A stretch of DNA of 64,000 nt from an uncultured Spartobacteria bacterium (GCA_937960895.1 CALCJD010000109.1:17749-81748); one strand, 5' to 3'; positions 53,110 through 62,998 are shown, counted from the stretch's first letter. Notes: generated from the sequence alone by a model not told the origin. Program-made: numbers and translations.

Positions 53110-54123
53110 ATGAAAACCGCCGTCTTCAGCACCAAACCCTACGACGAACACTTTCTCACGGCGGCCAATCAAAGCCTGGGCGCCGCGCACCGGCTGGAGT
53201 TCTTCGAGGAACGCCTGAACTACCACACCGCGGCCCTGGTGGAAGGCCACCAGGCGGTCTGCGCCTTTGTCAACGACGTGCTGGATGCCCCCACGATCGA
53301 CCGCCTGCACGAACGCGGCGTGCGCTTCATCGCCCTGCGCTGCGCGGGGTTCAATCAGGTGGACCTCCGTCACGCCGCCGCCCTCGGCGTGCGCGTGGCG
53401 CACGTGCCGGCGTATTCGCCCCACGCCGTGGCGGAATTCGCCCTCACCCTTGTTCTCGCGCTCAACCGCAAGATTCACCGCGCCTACAACCGCGTCCGAG
53501 ACGGCAATTTTTCCATCGAAGGACTGGTGGGCTTCGACCTCCACGGCAAAACGGTGGGCCTGCTCGGCACCGGCAAGATCGGCCTGGTTTTTGCCGGGAT
53601 TCTCTCGGGGTTCGGCGTCCGTCTTCTGGGCTACGATCCGTTCCACAATCCGGCCTTCACCAAACACGGCGGCCGCTACGTGACCCTTGAGGAACTGCTC
53701 TCGCAAAGCGACATCATCAGCCTCCACTGCCCGCTCACTCCGGACACCTTTCACATCATCAACGCCCAGAGCATCGCGCGGATGAAACGCGGCGTCATGC
53801 TGGTGAACACCAGCCGCGGCGCGCTGGTGGACACGGTGGCGGTGATCGACGGACTGAAAAGCGGCCAGATCGGCTACCTGGGACTCGACGTGTACGAGCA
53901 GGAGGCGGATGTCTTTTACGAAAACCTCTCCGAATCCATCATCCAGGACGACATCCTGCAGCGCCTCATCTCCTTCCCCAACGTCCTGGTCACCTCGCAC
54001 CAGGCGTATTTCACCGACACCGCGCTGAACAACATCGCCGAGACCACGATCCGCAACCTGACCGTCTTCGAGAACGGCGGCGCGCTGGACAACGAAATCA
54101 CCGCGGATCGCATCCACACATGA
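53110..54123 (+). CDS. D-2-hydroxyacid dehydrogenase (D-lactate dehydrogenase-like)
   Basis: A 337-residue NAD-dependent dehydrogenase. The NAD-binding glycine motif is LLGTGKIGLVFAGILSGFG. Catalytic Arg in VNTSRGALVD, Glu in LGLDVYEQEADVFYE and His in LVTSHQAYFT are all present. The sequence SESIIQDDILQRLISFPNV is close to bacterial D-lactate dehydrogenase (LdhA). It probably reduces pyruvate to D-lactate. It is translationally coupled to the following gene. Confidence 0.91.
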   Translation: MKTAVFSTKPYDEHFLTAANQSLGAAHRLEFFEERLNYHTAALVEGHQAVCAFVNDVLDAPTIDRLHERGVRFIALRCAGFNQVDLRHAAALGVRVAHVPAYSPHAVAEFALTLVLALNRKIHRAYNRVRDGNFSIEGLVGFDLHGKTVGLLGTGKIGLVFAGILSGFGVRLLGYDPFHNPAFTKHGGRYVTLEELLSQSDIISLHCPLTPDTFHIINAQSIARMKRGVMLVNTSRGALVDTVAVIDGLKSGQIGYLGLDVYEQEADVFYENLSESIIQDDILQRLISFPNVLVTSHQAYFTDTALNNIAETTIRNLTVFENGGALDNEITADRIHT

Positions 54124-54647
54124 AAATCTACACGCGCACCGGCGACGACGGTTCGACGGGCACCCTGTCCGGACAGCGGCTGTCCAAAACCCATCCCCGT
54201 ATCGAAGCCTGCGGGGCGCTGGACGAATTGAACTCGCACCTCGGCGTCGCCGTGGCCTGCCAGCCGGCGGACCCCGTGACCGACCTCCTTCGTCGCGTGC
54301 AGAACGATTTGTTTTCGCTGGGCGCCGACCTCGCGGCCGGGGGCGGGGCGGGCCCGGACAAATCCCGCGTGGCCTGGATGGAACGGGAGATCGACCGCAT
54401 GACGGCCGAACTCGAGCCGCTCCGCAATTTCCTGCTGCCGGGCGGCTCGCCCGCCGCCGCCCACATTCACGTGGCCCGAGCCGTCTGCCGGCGCGCCGAG
54501 AGGCGGGTCGTGGCGCTCTCCGAATGCGAAGCCGTCTCCCCGGCCGCCCCCATTTACCTCAACCGGCTCTCGGATTTTCTCTTCACCCTGGCGCGCTACG
54601 AAAACCACCTCCGCGGAATGGCGGAGCCGAAGTGGGTCAAAGAATAG
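54120..54647 (+). CDS. PduO-type cob(I)alamin adenosyltransferase
   Basis: Transfers the adenosyl group of ATP to cobalamin, forming coenzyme B12. The 175-residue protein has the ATP site KIYTRTGDDGSTGTLSGQR, the NFLLPGG segment, VCRRAERRV and YLNRLSDFLFTLARYEN, all PduO/CobA2 signatures. The start overlaps the dehydrogenase stop (ATGA). It is the only B12 gene seen here. Confidence 0.93.
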   Translation: MKIYTRTGDDGSTGTLSGQRLSKTHPRIEACGALDELNSHLGVAVACQPADPVTDLLRRVQNDLFSLGADLAAGGGAGPDKSRVAWMEREIDRMTAELEPLRNFLLPGGSPAAAHIHVARAVCRRAERRVVALSECEAVSPAAPIYLNRLSDFLFTLARYENHLRGMAEPKWVKE

Positions 54648-54660
54648 CCCCCCGGACCGC

Positions 54661-55923
54661 TCACCGCGCCGTCCGGGCCAGGATTTCCTCCGCCGCGCGC
54701 CGGCCGGTTTCCATCGCCCCATGCACGGTGCCGCTGTGTCCGGCGGTGTCCGTGGCCTCACCGGCAAAAAACACCTTGTTGTCCAGCGGCGCGGCCAGAA
54801 CCACCCGGTCCCGCTCGGTGGTGTGGATGGTCGGATAACTGTAGAGGCCGCGCACATGGGGATCCGCGCCCCAATCGGCCACAAAGCCGTCCTCGAACGA
54901 TCGCGAGGCGAGGCGCGGACGGAAGATTTCGTCCAGTTCGCCGAGGGCAAATTCAAGCGGATCGACGCCCATGGCGCCGAGCGCCTCGGCCCGGGCGCCC
55001 CCCAGAAAGGCGGTGAGCAGACGGTTGTCCTCCGACTTTCCGTTTCCCGTGGCCCAGTATTGGGGCAGGAAGCCGTCGGTATGCAGGAAATACATGCGTT
55101 CGTCCCAGAAGCGGTGACGGAATTTGAGGACGATTTTCATGCCCGGATCCATGCCGATGGCGTTCATGGCCCGGACCTTTTCCGGCGGCAGCGGAGGGTC
55201 GAAGGTGATGCCTCCCTCGCGCAGGACGCGCAGGGACACGGTGACAAGGACCGCGCGGGCCGTCAGTTCCCGGCCGTCGCCGAGCCGCACACGAGGTACA
55301 TCCGTCCAGTTCAGCGTGTCCACCGGCGAGCGAAGCCGGATGTCGAGTCCGGGAAGGAGCGGTTCAAACAGGCAAAAATACCGCTGGCGAAGCGTGTAGT
55401 TGGTTTCCCGCGCCTCCCAGCCGCGCTCGTAATGAAGGAACCCGCCCATGGCCAGCCGGTCCAGCGTCGTGCCGTGCTCGACACCAAGGCGGGAATCGAG
55501 GTAATGCCAGGCGCGGCGCGGAAAATGATCGCGGGTGAGATGTTCCTGCACCGACACGTTCGGACCGGCATACCGACCCAGACCGTCGATCAGATCAAAG
55601 GCCCGGCGCACATCCGGGTCGCGCTCCGCCTGGTCCAGGAAACGCAGCCCCCCGTCGAGCCGCATCATGTCGTCGGTCGTGAAATGGCGCAGTGTCTCCA
55701 GGCCCAGACGATCCGCCTCGCGCAGCAGCACGTTGTCGGCCCCATGCACCTCCTCGGCGCCCAGTTCGATCGGGAAATCCGCAAAATCCTCCCGCGCCCG
55801 CACCCGGCCGCCGACGAATCCCGTGGCTTCCAGCACCACCGCCGGACACCCGGCGGCCCGCAGGCGATCGGCGGCGCAGAGTCCGGCGACTCCGGCGCCA
55901 ATGATCACGACGGGATCCTCCAT
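54661..55923 (-). CDS. FAD-dependent amine oxidase/monoamine oxidase-like protein
   Basis: A 420-residue flavoprotein with the Rossmann FAD motif VVIIGAGVAGLCAADRLRAAG, EATGFVGGRVRA after it and the C-terminal FAD-binding VFFAGEATDTAGHSGTVHGAMETGRRAAEEI. This is the polyamine/monoamine oxidase fold. Substrate unknown. The ATG at 55923 is preferred; the upstream frame to 56073 overlaps the divergent Hpt gene. Confidence 0.9.
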   Translation of the reverse strand: MEDPVVIIGAGVAGLCAADRLRAAGCPAVVLEATGFVGGRVRAREDFADFPIELGAEEVHGADNVLLREADRLGLETLRHFTTDDMMRLDGGLRFLDQAERDPDVRRAFDLIDGLGRYAGPNVSVQEHLTRDHFPRRAWHYLDSRLGVEHGTTLDRLAMGGFLHYERGWEARETNYTLRQRYFCLFEPLLPGLDIRLRSPVDTLNWTDVPRVRLGDGRELTARAVLVTVSLRVLREGGITFDPPLPPEKVRAMNAIGMDPGMKIVLKFRHRFWDERMYFLHTDGFLPQYWATGNGKSEDNRLLTAFLGGARAEALGAMGVDPLEFALGELDEIFRPRLASRSFEDGFVADWGADPHVRGLYSYPTIHTTERDRVVLAAPLDNKVFFAGEATDTAGHSGTVHGAMETGRRAAEEILARTAR

Positions 55924-56008
55924 CGAAACGCCTTTCTCGCAAATTCCCCGCCCCACCGCCAGCCGGAAAACAACCGGTTTTTCCTTTTCCCATGGAGCCC
56001 CTTGGATC

Positions 56009-56362
56009 ATGCTGAAAAGCATGAGTGCGGTGATTGACTGGGAACAGCTCGACATGATCGCCGACGGATTCACCGAGGAATTCGTCGAGATTTATCGCGA
56101 GTTCCTTGCAGAAATTCCCCAACTGCTGGCCGCCCTGCAGACCCACCTCGAGGCCGCGGACGCCACCCAGGTCGCGCGCCTGGCACACCAGATCAAGGGC
56201 AGCGCCGCCAATTTCGGGTTCATCGCCGTCAGCGGCCCCATGGCCAGCCTCGAACACGCTGCCAAGGGCGGTTCGCTGGCCGGTGGCGCGGACCTTCTCG
56301 CCACCGCCCAGACCGGCTTTGCCTCGGCCGTGCGCGAGGTTCAGGAACGGCGCGGCGTGTAG
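56009..56362 (+). CDS. Histidine phosphotransfer (Hpt) domain protein
   Basis: A 117-residue four-helix Hpt protein. The phosphorylated His lies in RLAHQIKGSAANFGF, the classical motif. Such proteins pass phosphate between hybrid kinases and response regulators. No kinase or receiver is adjacent, so partners are encoded elsewhere. ATG codons at 56009 and 56021 are both possible. Confidence 0.85.
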   Translation: MLKSMSAVIDWEQLDMIADGFTEEFVEIYREFLAEIPQLLAALQTHLEAADATQVARLAHQIKGSAANFGFIAVSGPMASLEHAAKGGSLAGGADLLATAQTGFASAVREVQERRGV

Positions 56363-56474
56363 GGAATCGGCGCCCGCCCCGGGTGCGCCGACCGTTCCGG
56401 GGACGCTCCCCTTCCCGCCGCCCGAACCAAACTTGCCACTTGTCACTCTCCCATGCGCGTCGCAGAAAGGACGG

Positions 56475-57311
56475 GTGGCAGCCGTTTTTTATCTGGGTCC
56501 CGAAGGGACGTTCTCCCATATCCTCGCACGGAAGCGTTTTGGAAAGGGCGCAACCCTCGCCGCCAGCCCGACCATCGAAGGCATCTTTGAAGGGGTGACC
56601 GCCCAACCCGGCGCGCTGGGACTGGTGCCCGTGGAAAACTCCAGCGGCGGAACCGTCTATGATTCCGTGGACATGCTGATCCGCCATGCCGGCCGTCTCG
56701 TCATTCACGAGGAACTGGCCCTCGATGTGCGCATTGCCCTGCTCGGACGCAAAAACAAGGAGATCCGGACCGTGTACTCCCATTTCGTCCAGCTCAAGCA
56801 TCATGCCGACTGGCTCAAACAGCGGTATCCGCAGGCCCGGCTGAAGGCCGTGCCGAGCACCGCCGTGGCCGCACAGAACGCCGCCGACGACGCCCAGGCC
56901 GCCGCGTTGGCCTCGCCCGGTGCGGCCGAGTTCTACGGGCTGGACGTTCTCGAGCGTCCCCGAGTGGGCCGCGAGGTCAACGTGACCCATTTTTACGTGA
57001 TCTCCGCCCTGCCCCCGGAGGAGGAACCGGCGGTGGCCGAACCCAAACGCACCGCGCTGGTGGCGGCCCTGCCCAATGTCTGCGGCAGCCTGCACCAGTT
57101 CCTGGGGCCGTTTGCCCGGCAAAAGGTCAGCCTGACGCGCATCGTGTCGCGCCCGGTGCCGGGTCAGCCACAGACCTACGTCTTTTTTGTCGAAATCGAA
57201 GGCGGACCGGAATCCGCCCCGGTGGCGCGCGCCCTGAAGAGGGCGGGCCGCCTGGCCGAATCCCTGAGCAATCTCGGGACCTTTCCCACCGGCCGGCGCT
57301 TCAAATCGTAG
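56475..57311 (+). CDS. pheA: Prephenate dehydratase with ACT domain
   Basis: Converts prephenate to phenylpyruvate in phenylalanine synthesis. The 278-residue protein has YLGPEGTFSHILA, LVPVENSSGGTV, the VPSTAVAAQNA box and a C-terminal ACT regulatory domain (CGSLHQFLGPFARQKVSLTRIVSRP). There is no chorismate mutase domain. The conserved T-R-F motif next to the active site reads T-H-F at residues 171-173. The start is GTG 56475, preceded by AGAAAGG. Confidence 0.88.
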   Translation: MAAVFYLGPEGTFSHILARKRFGKGATLAASPTIEGIFEGVTAQPGALGLVPVENSSGGTVYDSVDMLIRHAGRLVIHEELALDVRIALLGRKNKEIRTVYSHFVQLKHHADWLKQRYPQARLKAVPSTAVAAQNAADDAQAAALASPGAAEFYGLDVLERPRVGREVNVTHFYVISALPPEEEPAVAEPKRTALVAALPNVCGSLHQFLGPFARQKVSLTRIVSRPVPGQPQTYVFFVEIEGGPESAPVARALKRAGRLAESLSNLGTFPTGRRFKS

Positions 57312-57349
57312 GTTGCACAAGAAGAACGGCTCCGGCAAATTCACGGGCC

Positions 57350-58480
57350 ATGAAGCGACTTCTCGCCCTTCTTTTCTTCCTGCCGGTTGTGCTTTGCGCG
57401 CAGGAAACCATCACCATCCGCAAGGGGGACACCACCAGCGTGGCCCTCAAGACCCTCGGCGGAGCGGACGGCGCCGCCGCCACCAAGGTGCTGCAAAACG
57501 ACCTCGACCTTTCCGGGCTTTTCTCGATCACACCTCCGGAGCGGGCCACCTACCTCATCGGAGGCTCCGCCTCCGGCGGCTCGCTGGAGGGTCAGGTGAC
57601 CGACACCCGCGGCAGCGTGGTGCTGCGCAAGACCTACTCGGGAGGCCTGCGCGCGGCGGCCCACAAGTTCGCGGACGACATTGTTTCCACCCTCACCGGA
57701 CAAAAGGGCATCGCCAGCACCAAGATCGCCTTTGTTTCCAGCCGCACGGGCACCAAGGAAATCTACACCGCCGATTACGACGGCGCGAACGTCAAACAGA
57801 TCACCAACGACCGCACCATCAGCGTGTCCCCGGCGATTTCCCCGGACGGCAACAAGCTGGCCTACACGGGGTATCAAAGCGGGTACGCGGACATTTACCT
57901 CATCGATCTGCTCACCGGAGCGCGCAACCGCATCATCAAGTTTCCCGGCACAAACTCGGGCGCGAGCTTTGCGCCGGACGGCAACCGCATTGCCTGCACG
58001 CTGAGCAAGGACGGCAATCCGGAGCTCTACATCGTGGGGATCAGCGGCGGCGGCGCGCGGCGGCTCACCCGGACCAAGGGTGTCGAATCCTCGCCCACCT
58101 GGTCGCCGGACGGCTCGCAGATCATTTATTCCTCGGATGACCGCGGCGGTCCCCAGCTTTACCGGATCAGCGCCGGCGGCGGATCCGGGGAGCTGATTCC
58201 CACCGGTTATTCCTACTGCACGGAGCCGAGCTGGTCGCCGGACGGCCAGAAGCTCGCCTTCACGGTGCGTTCGGGCGGCTTTTCCATCGCGGTGAAGGAC
58301 CTCCGCTCCGGCGCGACCCGCATCCTGGGCGCCGGCGAGGACCCGGTTTTCGGCGCCAACTCGCGCCACCTCATCTACAGCTCCGGATCGAGCCTCATCC
58401 TGCTCGACACACAGACCGGCCGCCAGGTTCCGATCATCACCGGCCTCGGCAAGGTGACCGAACCGACCTGGTCGCGCTGA
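57350..58480 (+). CDS. tolB: TolB-like beta-propeller protein
   Basis: A 376-residue periplasmic protein with a signal peptide (MKRLLALLFFLPVVLCAQ), an N-terminal TolB alpha/beta domain (to about 125) and a six-bladed propeller with repeats such as SPAISPDGNKLAYTG, SGASFAPDGNRIACTL, SSPTWSPDGSQIIYSS and EPSWSPDGQKLAFTV. TolB works with Pal at the outer membrane. The pal gene follows 55 bases later. Confidence 0.93.
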   Translation: MKRLLALLFFLPVVLCAQETITIRKGDTTSVALKTLGGADGAAATKVLQNDLDLSGLFSITPPERATYLIGGSASGGSLEGQVTDTRGSVVLRKTYSGGLRAAAHKFADDIVSTLTGQKGIASTKIAFVSSRTGTKEIYTADYDGANVKQITNDRTISVSPAISPDGNKLAYTGYQSGYADIYLIDLLTGARNRIIKFPGTNSGASFAPDGNRIACTLSKDGNPELYIVGISGGGARRLTRTKGVESSPTWSPDGSQIIYSSDDRGGPQLYRISAGGGSGELIPTGYSYCTEPSWSPDGQKLAFTVRSGGFSIAVKDLRSGATRILGAGEDPVFGANSRHLIYSSGSSLILLDTQTGRQVPIITGLGKVTEPTWSR

Positions 58481-58535
58481 TCCGGCTGATGCGGGTTGAT
58501 TATTTTCCGCGAAGACCGTAAACCATCATTCCACA

Positions 58536-59036
58536 ATGAAAAAGCTGCTGACCCTCGGCCTCGCTGTGTTTGTGACAGTGGCCTTTGATTCCTGCAAAAA
58601 GAAACAAGGCGACCAGTTTGCCGGCATCGACGGGGATTATGTTTCCGGAACCCCGCTGCCCGACCGGATCGACGGGGCGGGATTCTTTGGCAACAACGTC
58701 GTGCGCGGTCAGTTCCCGCCGGTTTATTTCGGTTATGACAGCTTCACGGTCTCCGATGCCGAGCTCATGAAGCTCGAGCAGGTGGCCTCGGCGATGCGCT
58801 CGAACGGCAAGACGCTCATCATTGCGGGCTTCACCGACGAACGCGGCACGGAGGAATACAACCGCGGTCTCGGCGAGCGGCGCGCGCTGGCCGTGCGCGA
58901 GGCTCTGATTTCCATGGGCATGAACGGGGGCCGGATCCAGACTGTGAGCTTTGGCGAGGAAATGCCGGCTGATCCCGGCAGCGGCGAAGCGGCCTGGGCC
59001 AAGAACCGCCGGGCGGAATTCGGCGTGGTGAAATAA
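58536..59036 (+). CDS. pal: Peptidoglycan-associated lipoprotein (OmpA-like)
   Basis: A 166-residue lipoprotein with a lipoprotein-like signal ending at Cys 20 (VAFDSC) and an OmpA C-terminal domain: PPVYFGYDSFTVSDAELMK, IAGFTDERGTEEYNRGLGERRA with the diaminopimelate-binding Asp and Arg, and VSFGEEMP. It tethers the outer membrane to peptidoglycan with TolB. The gene order tolB-pal is conserved in Gram-negatives. Confidence 0.94.
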   Translation: MKKLLTLGLAVFVTVAFDSCKKKQGDQFAGIDGDYVSGTPLPDRIDGAGFFGNNVVRGQFPPVYFGYDSFTVSDAELMKLEQVASAMRSNGKTLIIAGFTDERGTEEYNRGLGERRALAVREALISMGMNGGRIQTVSFGEEMPADPGSGEAAWAKNRRAEFGVVK

Positions 59037-59041
59037 CGCGC

Positions 59042-60214
59042 GTGCGCGTTCCCCTGCTGGATCTCACCCGCGAGCCCGCGCCGGTGAGGGAGGCCGTCGA
59101 GGCACGGGTCAGGGCCGTCTTCGATACACGGCAGTTCATTCTCGGCCGCACCGTCGAGGAATTCGAAAAGGCGTTCTGCGAGCTGACCGGCTGCGCCCAC
59201 GCGGTCGGCATGTCGTCGGGCACCGACGCCCAGCTGGCCATCCTCATGGCCATGGACATCGGCGCCGGGGATGCCGTCCTGACCACGCCCTACACGTTTT
59301 TTGCCACCGCCGGCTGCATCCACCGCGTCGGCGCGGAGCCTGTCTTTCTCGACATCCGGCCCGACACCCTGCACCTCGATCCCGTCCGGGTGGCCGAATA
59401 CCTGGCCGGCTGCCGGCGGGCGGACGACGGCACGCCGCTCACCCCGCGGGGAAACCGCATCCGGGCCGTCATTCCGGTGCATCTTTTCGGCGCGTGCTGC
59501 GACATGGACGCCCTCCACAAGGCGGTCCGGCCGTTCGAAATTCCCATCATCGAGGACGCCGCCCAGGCCATCGGATCCTGGTATCCCGGCGCTTCCGGAG
59601 CCGCCCATGCGGGCACGCTGGGCCACTCCGCCTTTTTCAGCTTTTTCCCGACCAAGAACCTCGGCGCCGCCGGCGACGCGGGGTTGTCGGTCTGCGCCTC
59701 CGCGGAATTTGCCGACCGGCTCCGGCTGGTGCGCAACCACGGAATGGAACAGCGGTATTTTCACCGCATCGTGGGCGGCAATTTCCGCATGGATGCCATT
59801 CAGGCCGCCGTGCTGCACGCCAAGCTGCCCTTTGTCGCGGAGTGGAACGCCGCCCGGCGCCGCAATGCCGCACTCTACCGGTCCCATCTCGGCGACCTTG
59901 GGGAAGTCGTGCTTCCCGCCGAACCGTGGAAGGACAGCGGCCTCGAAGGCCACCACACGTATCACCAGTATGTGGTGCGCGCCCAACGCCGCGATGATCT
60001 GATCGCCCACCTCACCGCCGCCGGCATCGGTCACGCCATCTATTATCCGGTGGCGCTGCACCAACAGGAGTGTTTTGCCCACCTGCAAAATCCGCCCTGT
60101 CCGGAAGCCGAACGCGCCGCCCGGGAAACCGTCGCGCTGCCCATCTTCCCCGGTCTGGGCGAGGACGAGATCGCCGCGGTGGCGGAAACCATCCGCGCGT
60201 TTTACCGGTCCTGA
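59042..60214 (+). CDS. DegT/DnrJ/EryC1 family sugar aminotransferase
   Basis: A 390-residue PLP enzyme. VPLLDLTREP, AVGMSSGTDAQLAILMA, LTTPYTFFATAGCI, IEDAAQAIGS and the PLP Lys in FFPTKNLGAAGDAG identify the family, which aminates nucleotide-linked keto-sugars for surface glycans. An insert of about 15 residues near 120-140 separates two strands. The start is GTG 59042, five bases after pal. Confidence 0.91.
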   Translation: MRVPLLDLTREPAPVREAVEARVRAVFDTRQFILGRTVEEFEKAFCELTGCAHAVGMSSGTDAQLAILMAMDIGAGDAVLTTPYTFFATAGCIHRVGAEPVFLDIRPDTLHLDPVRVAEYLAGCRRADDGTPLTPRGNRIRAVIPVHLFGACCDMDALHKAVRPFEIPIIEDAAQAIGSWYPGASGAAHAGTLGHSAFFSFFPTKNLGAAGDAGLSVCASAEFADRLRLVRNHGMEQRYFHRIVGGNFRMDAIQAAVLHAKLPFVAEWNAARRRNAALYRSHLGDLGEVVLPAEPWKDSGLEGHHTYHQYVVRAQRRDDLIAHLTAAGIGHAIYYPVALHQQECFAHLQNPPCPEAERAARETVALPIFPGLGEDEIAAVAETIRAFYRS

Positions 60215-60231
60215 AAAGCGCCCTCCGGCCC

Positions 60232-60254
60232 CCGCCGGCCCCAGGGGCCGGCGG
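60232..60254. terminator. GC-rich hairpin between convergent genes
   Basis: CCGCCGGCCCC-A-GGGGCCGGCGG is a perfect 11-bp dyad between the convergent aminotransferase and cydB genes. The stem is very stable, though without a T-run. Confidence 0.5.
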
Positions 60255-60263
60255 AGCGTGGCC

Positions 60264-61286
60264 TCAATAACTGTGCGACGTCAGCCGCGTCTTCCCGCGG
60301 AAGATCCAGTAGATGCAGGCCGTATAGGCCAGCACGATGGGCACCCCGATGCCGGCAATGATCAGCATGATGCCCAGCGTCTTGGGAGACGACGCGGCAT
60401 TGTAAATGGTCAGGCTGTTCTCCGGATTGGGCTCCGAAAAGACCATGTAGGGAAACTGACTGAGTCCGAAGGTGGCCATGAGCAGGGCCATGCCCGCGCA
60501 GGAGGAAAGGAAGGCGTTGAAGGTGCGCCCCTTGTGGATTTCCCGCGGGATGTTCATGACGATGAGAATGTCCAGAAGCATCACGGCCAGAATCCACGGA
60601 CGCTCCCGCGCCACCTGAACCATGCGGTCCACGTAAACCAGCGTGACCATGTTGAAGATCACGTAGCAGGTGATGAAGATGCCGATGAGCCGCGGCACCC
60701 AGCCGCGCACGATCATCTGCAGCTCGCCGTCGTTTTTCATCACCAGGTAGATCGCACCATGCATGGCGAAGAGAACCACCGTGGTGACACCGAGGAAGAG
60801 CGAGTAGGGATTGAGCAGGCCGAGGAACGTGCCGGCAAACTCGTAATCCGGCCCCAGCGGCACGCCGCGCACGATGTTTCCCATGGCCACGCCGATGAGG
60901 AAGGAGGAAAGCACACTGCCCAGGCAGAAGGCGATGTCCCACATCTTCCGCCACCAGCCCCACGGTTCCTTGCTTCGGAACTCAATGGCCACCGCGCGGA
61001 AGATGAGCGAGCAGAGCAGCAGCATGAAGGCGAGATAAAATCCGGAGAACACCGTGGCGTAGGCCTCCGGGAAGGCGGCAAACAACGCGCCGCCGCCGGT
61101 GACCAGCCAGACCTCGTTGCCGTCCCAGACGGGTCCGATGGAGTTCAGCAACAGGCGGCGGTGCTCGTCCTTCCTGACGAACAGATGCAGCGTGCCGACG
61201 CCGAGATCAAAACCGTCCAGGATGGCGTAGCCGGTGAGCAGGACCCCGACCAGAACAAACCAGATGACATTCAGGTCCATCATCAT
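60264..61286 (-). CDS. cydB: Cytochrome bd ubiquinol oxidase subunit II
   Basis: A 340-residue polytopic subunit of cytochrome bd oxidase. The N-terminus LNVIWFVLVGVLLTGYAILDGFDLGVG, the segment IGPVWDGNEVWLVTGGGALFAAFP and WRKMWDIAFCLGS are typical. It forms the high-affinity quinol:O2 oxidase with CydA. It overlaps cydA by four bases. Confidence 0.95.
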   Translation of the reverse strand: MMMDLNVIWFVLVGVLLTGYAILDGFDLGVGTLHLFVRKDEHRRLLLNSIGPVWDGNEVWLVTGGGALFAAFPEAYATVFSGFYLAFMLLLCSLIFRAVAIEFRSKEPWGWWRKMWDIAFCLGSVLSSFLIGVAMGNIVRGVPLGPDYEFAGTFLGLLNPYSLFLGVTTVVLFAMHGAIYLVMKNDGELQMIVRGWVPRLIGIFITCYVIFNMVTLVYVDRMVQVARERPWILAVMLLDILIVMNIPREIHKGRTFNAFLSSCAGMALLMATFGLSQFPYMVFSEPNPENSLTIYNAASSPKTLGIMLIIAGIGVPIVLAYTACIYWIFRGKTRLTSHSY

Positions 61287-62800
61287 GCCCGGGCCTCCCT
61301 CGCGTGACGCACCACGTCCTTCCAGCTTTCCGGAAGTTGATCACTTTCCTCCCCATGATCCGGCCCGTGCTGAATCTTTCGGGTCAGCAGGAAGATAAAC
61401 ACCGCAAAAAGCAGCAGGTAAACGAAGGTGAACATAATGAGTGAAGCGAGAATCTGATTGGCGGTGACCACCTTCGACAGGGCGTCGCCGGTCTTGAGCA
61501 GATCATATACGATCCACGGCTGGCGTCCGATCTCCGCCGCAAACCAGCCGGCCTGGTTGGCGATCTGCGGTCCGAGCACACTGAATACCAGCACCCAAAG
61601 AAGCACCCGCGTCGCCGGCAGATCCGGCCGAAAAAGCGTGCCGCGAATCCAGAAAATGCCGGCCGCGATCACGAGCAGCAGCATCAGGACCCCCACCGTG
61701 ATCATGATGTGGAAGAACTGGAACGTCGCCGGCACGTTGGGCCAGTAGGACTTGCGGATCTCGGTCAACTGTTCCGCGGAGGCCTCCGGGTAGCGCTTGC
61801 GCAGAAATTCATCCGACGGCAGCTGCCTGAGTCCCTGCACCGGTTTCTCCGGATCGGTCCAGGCCAGGAAACTCAGCAGACCCGGCACCTTGATCCCATG
61901 CGTCTTTTCCGCCTTGGAGTCCGGCCAGCCGATCAGGGTCAGCGGCGCGCGCGCCTCCGTCTCGTAAAGCCCCTCCATGGCGGCGAGCTTCACCGGCTGG
62001 TTTTTCACCACGCCCTTGGCGGACAGATCCCCGCTGATCATCTGCAGGACGGTGGCGAACATGCCCAGACCCAGGCCGACCTTGAGCGAAGCCTTGGCGA
62101 AATCATAGTGGCGCCGCCGCAGCAGGTAAAACGCGCTGATGCTCACCACCAGGAACGCCCCCGCCATCCAGGCGCCGAGGATGACGTGGGTCAGCCGGTC
62201 GACGGTCGACGGATTCAGCACCATGGCCCAGAAGTCATCCACCACCGCACGCACCGTCCCGAGATCGGCCTCCGTCACCACATGCCCCGGCGGCAGCACC
62301 ACCGGCTTGCCGTCAACGACGGTCTCCAGGTGATACCCCGCCGGGGTCTGCATCCACGAATTCGCGACCACGATCCACACCGCGCTGAAATGCGCCCCCG
62401 CCGCCACCATGCAGGTCGAGAAGAAATGCAGGCGCGGGCCCACCTTGTTCCAACCGAAGAGAAGGACCGCAAGAAAACCGCTCTCCAGGAAAAAGGCAAA
62501 GATCCCCTCCGCCGCCAGCGCGCTGCCAAAGATGTCACCGACAAACCGCGAATACGTCGCCCAGTTCGTCCCGAACTCAAATTCCATCACGATTCCGGAC
62601 GCCACCCCGATGGCAAAGGTGAGCGCAAAGATGCGCGTCCAGAACCGCGCCATGTTGTGATAAAGCACGTTCCCCGTCTTGAGCCAGAGTCCCTCCATGA
62701 TCACCAGGATCACCCCCAGGCCGATGCTCAAGGGCGGGTAGATGTAGTGAAACGCCACCGTGAAGGCGAACTGAATGCGGGCAAGGATTTCAGCGTCCAT
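61283..62800 (-). CDS. cydA: Cytochrome bd ubiquinol oxidase subunit I
   Basis: A 505-residue heme subunit. The N-terminus [23 protein letters not shown] contains the heme His, and [22 protein letters not shown] and [15 protein letters not shown] are the diagnostic CydA blocks. The quinol-binding loop region is of intermediate length (about 75 residues between [13 protein letters not shown] and the next helix). I prefer the ATG at 62800 (MDAEILARI); an upstream ATG at 62815 is possible. Confidence 0.95.
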   Translation of the reverse strand: MDAEILARIQFAFTVAFHYIYPPLSIGLGVILVIMEGLWLKTGNVLYHNMARFWTRIFALTFAIGVASGIVMEFEFGTNWATYSRFVGDIFGSALAAEGIFAFFLESGFLAVLLFGWNKVGPRLHFFSTCMVAAGAHFSAVWIVVANSWMQTPAGYHLETVVDGKPVVLPPGHVVTEADLGTVRAVVDDFWAMVLNPSTVDRLTHVILGAWMAGAFLVVSISAFYLLRRRHYDFAKASLKVGLGLGMFATVLQMISGDLSAKGVVKNQPVKLAAMEGLYETEARAPLTLIGWPDSKAEKTHGIKVPGLLSFLAWTDPEKPVQGLRQLPSDEFLRKRYPEASAEQLTEIRKSYWPNVPATFQFFHIMITVGVLMLLLVIAAGIFWIRGTLFRPDLPATRVLLWVLVFSVLGPQIANQAGWFAAEIGRQPWIVYDLLKTGDALSKVVTANQILASLIMFTFVYLLLFAVFIFLLTRKIQHGPDHGEESDQLPESWKDVVRHAREARA

Positions 62801-62849
62801 TGTGACGGCCTTCATCCTATACACGGAATGGTCTGTGCCGTCTATAAGA

Positions 62850-62901
62850 TTCTCTAATTTCCTACATACAACCAAACCCAGAGTGCAGTTTCTCTAATTT
62901 C
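62850..62901. promoter_or_regulatory. 12-bp direct repeat upstream of cydA
   Basis: TTCTCTAATTTC occurs exactly at 62850-62861 and 62890-62901, starts 40 bases apart. The second copy is framed by TGCAG and CTGCA. The first copy lies 50 bases upstream of the preferred cydA start, in the spacer of a possible promoter. It looks like two sites of a regulator controlling the bd oxidase. Confidence 0.5.
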
Positions 62902-62998
62902 TGCAAACTGGCGAGGCGGTCCATGACCGTCGTCCGATTCAGGCGGAAAACGGCGGCGGTCGCAGGCCGGCCCTCCAACCGGGATGCCGTTCGGCAGC

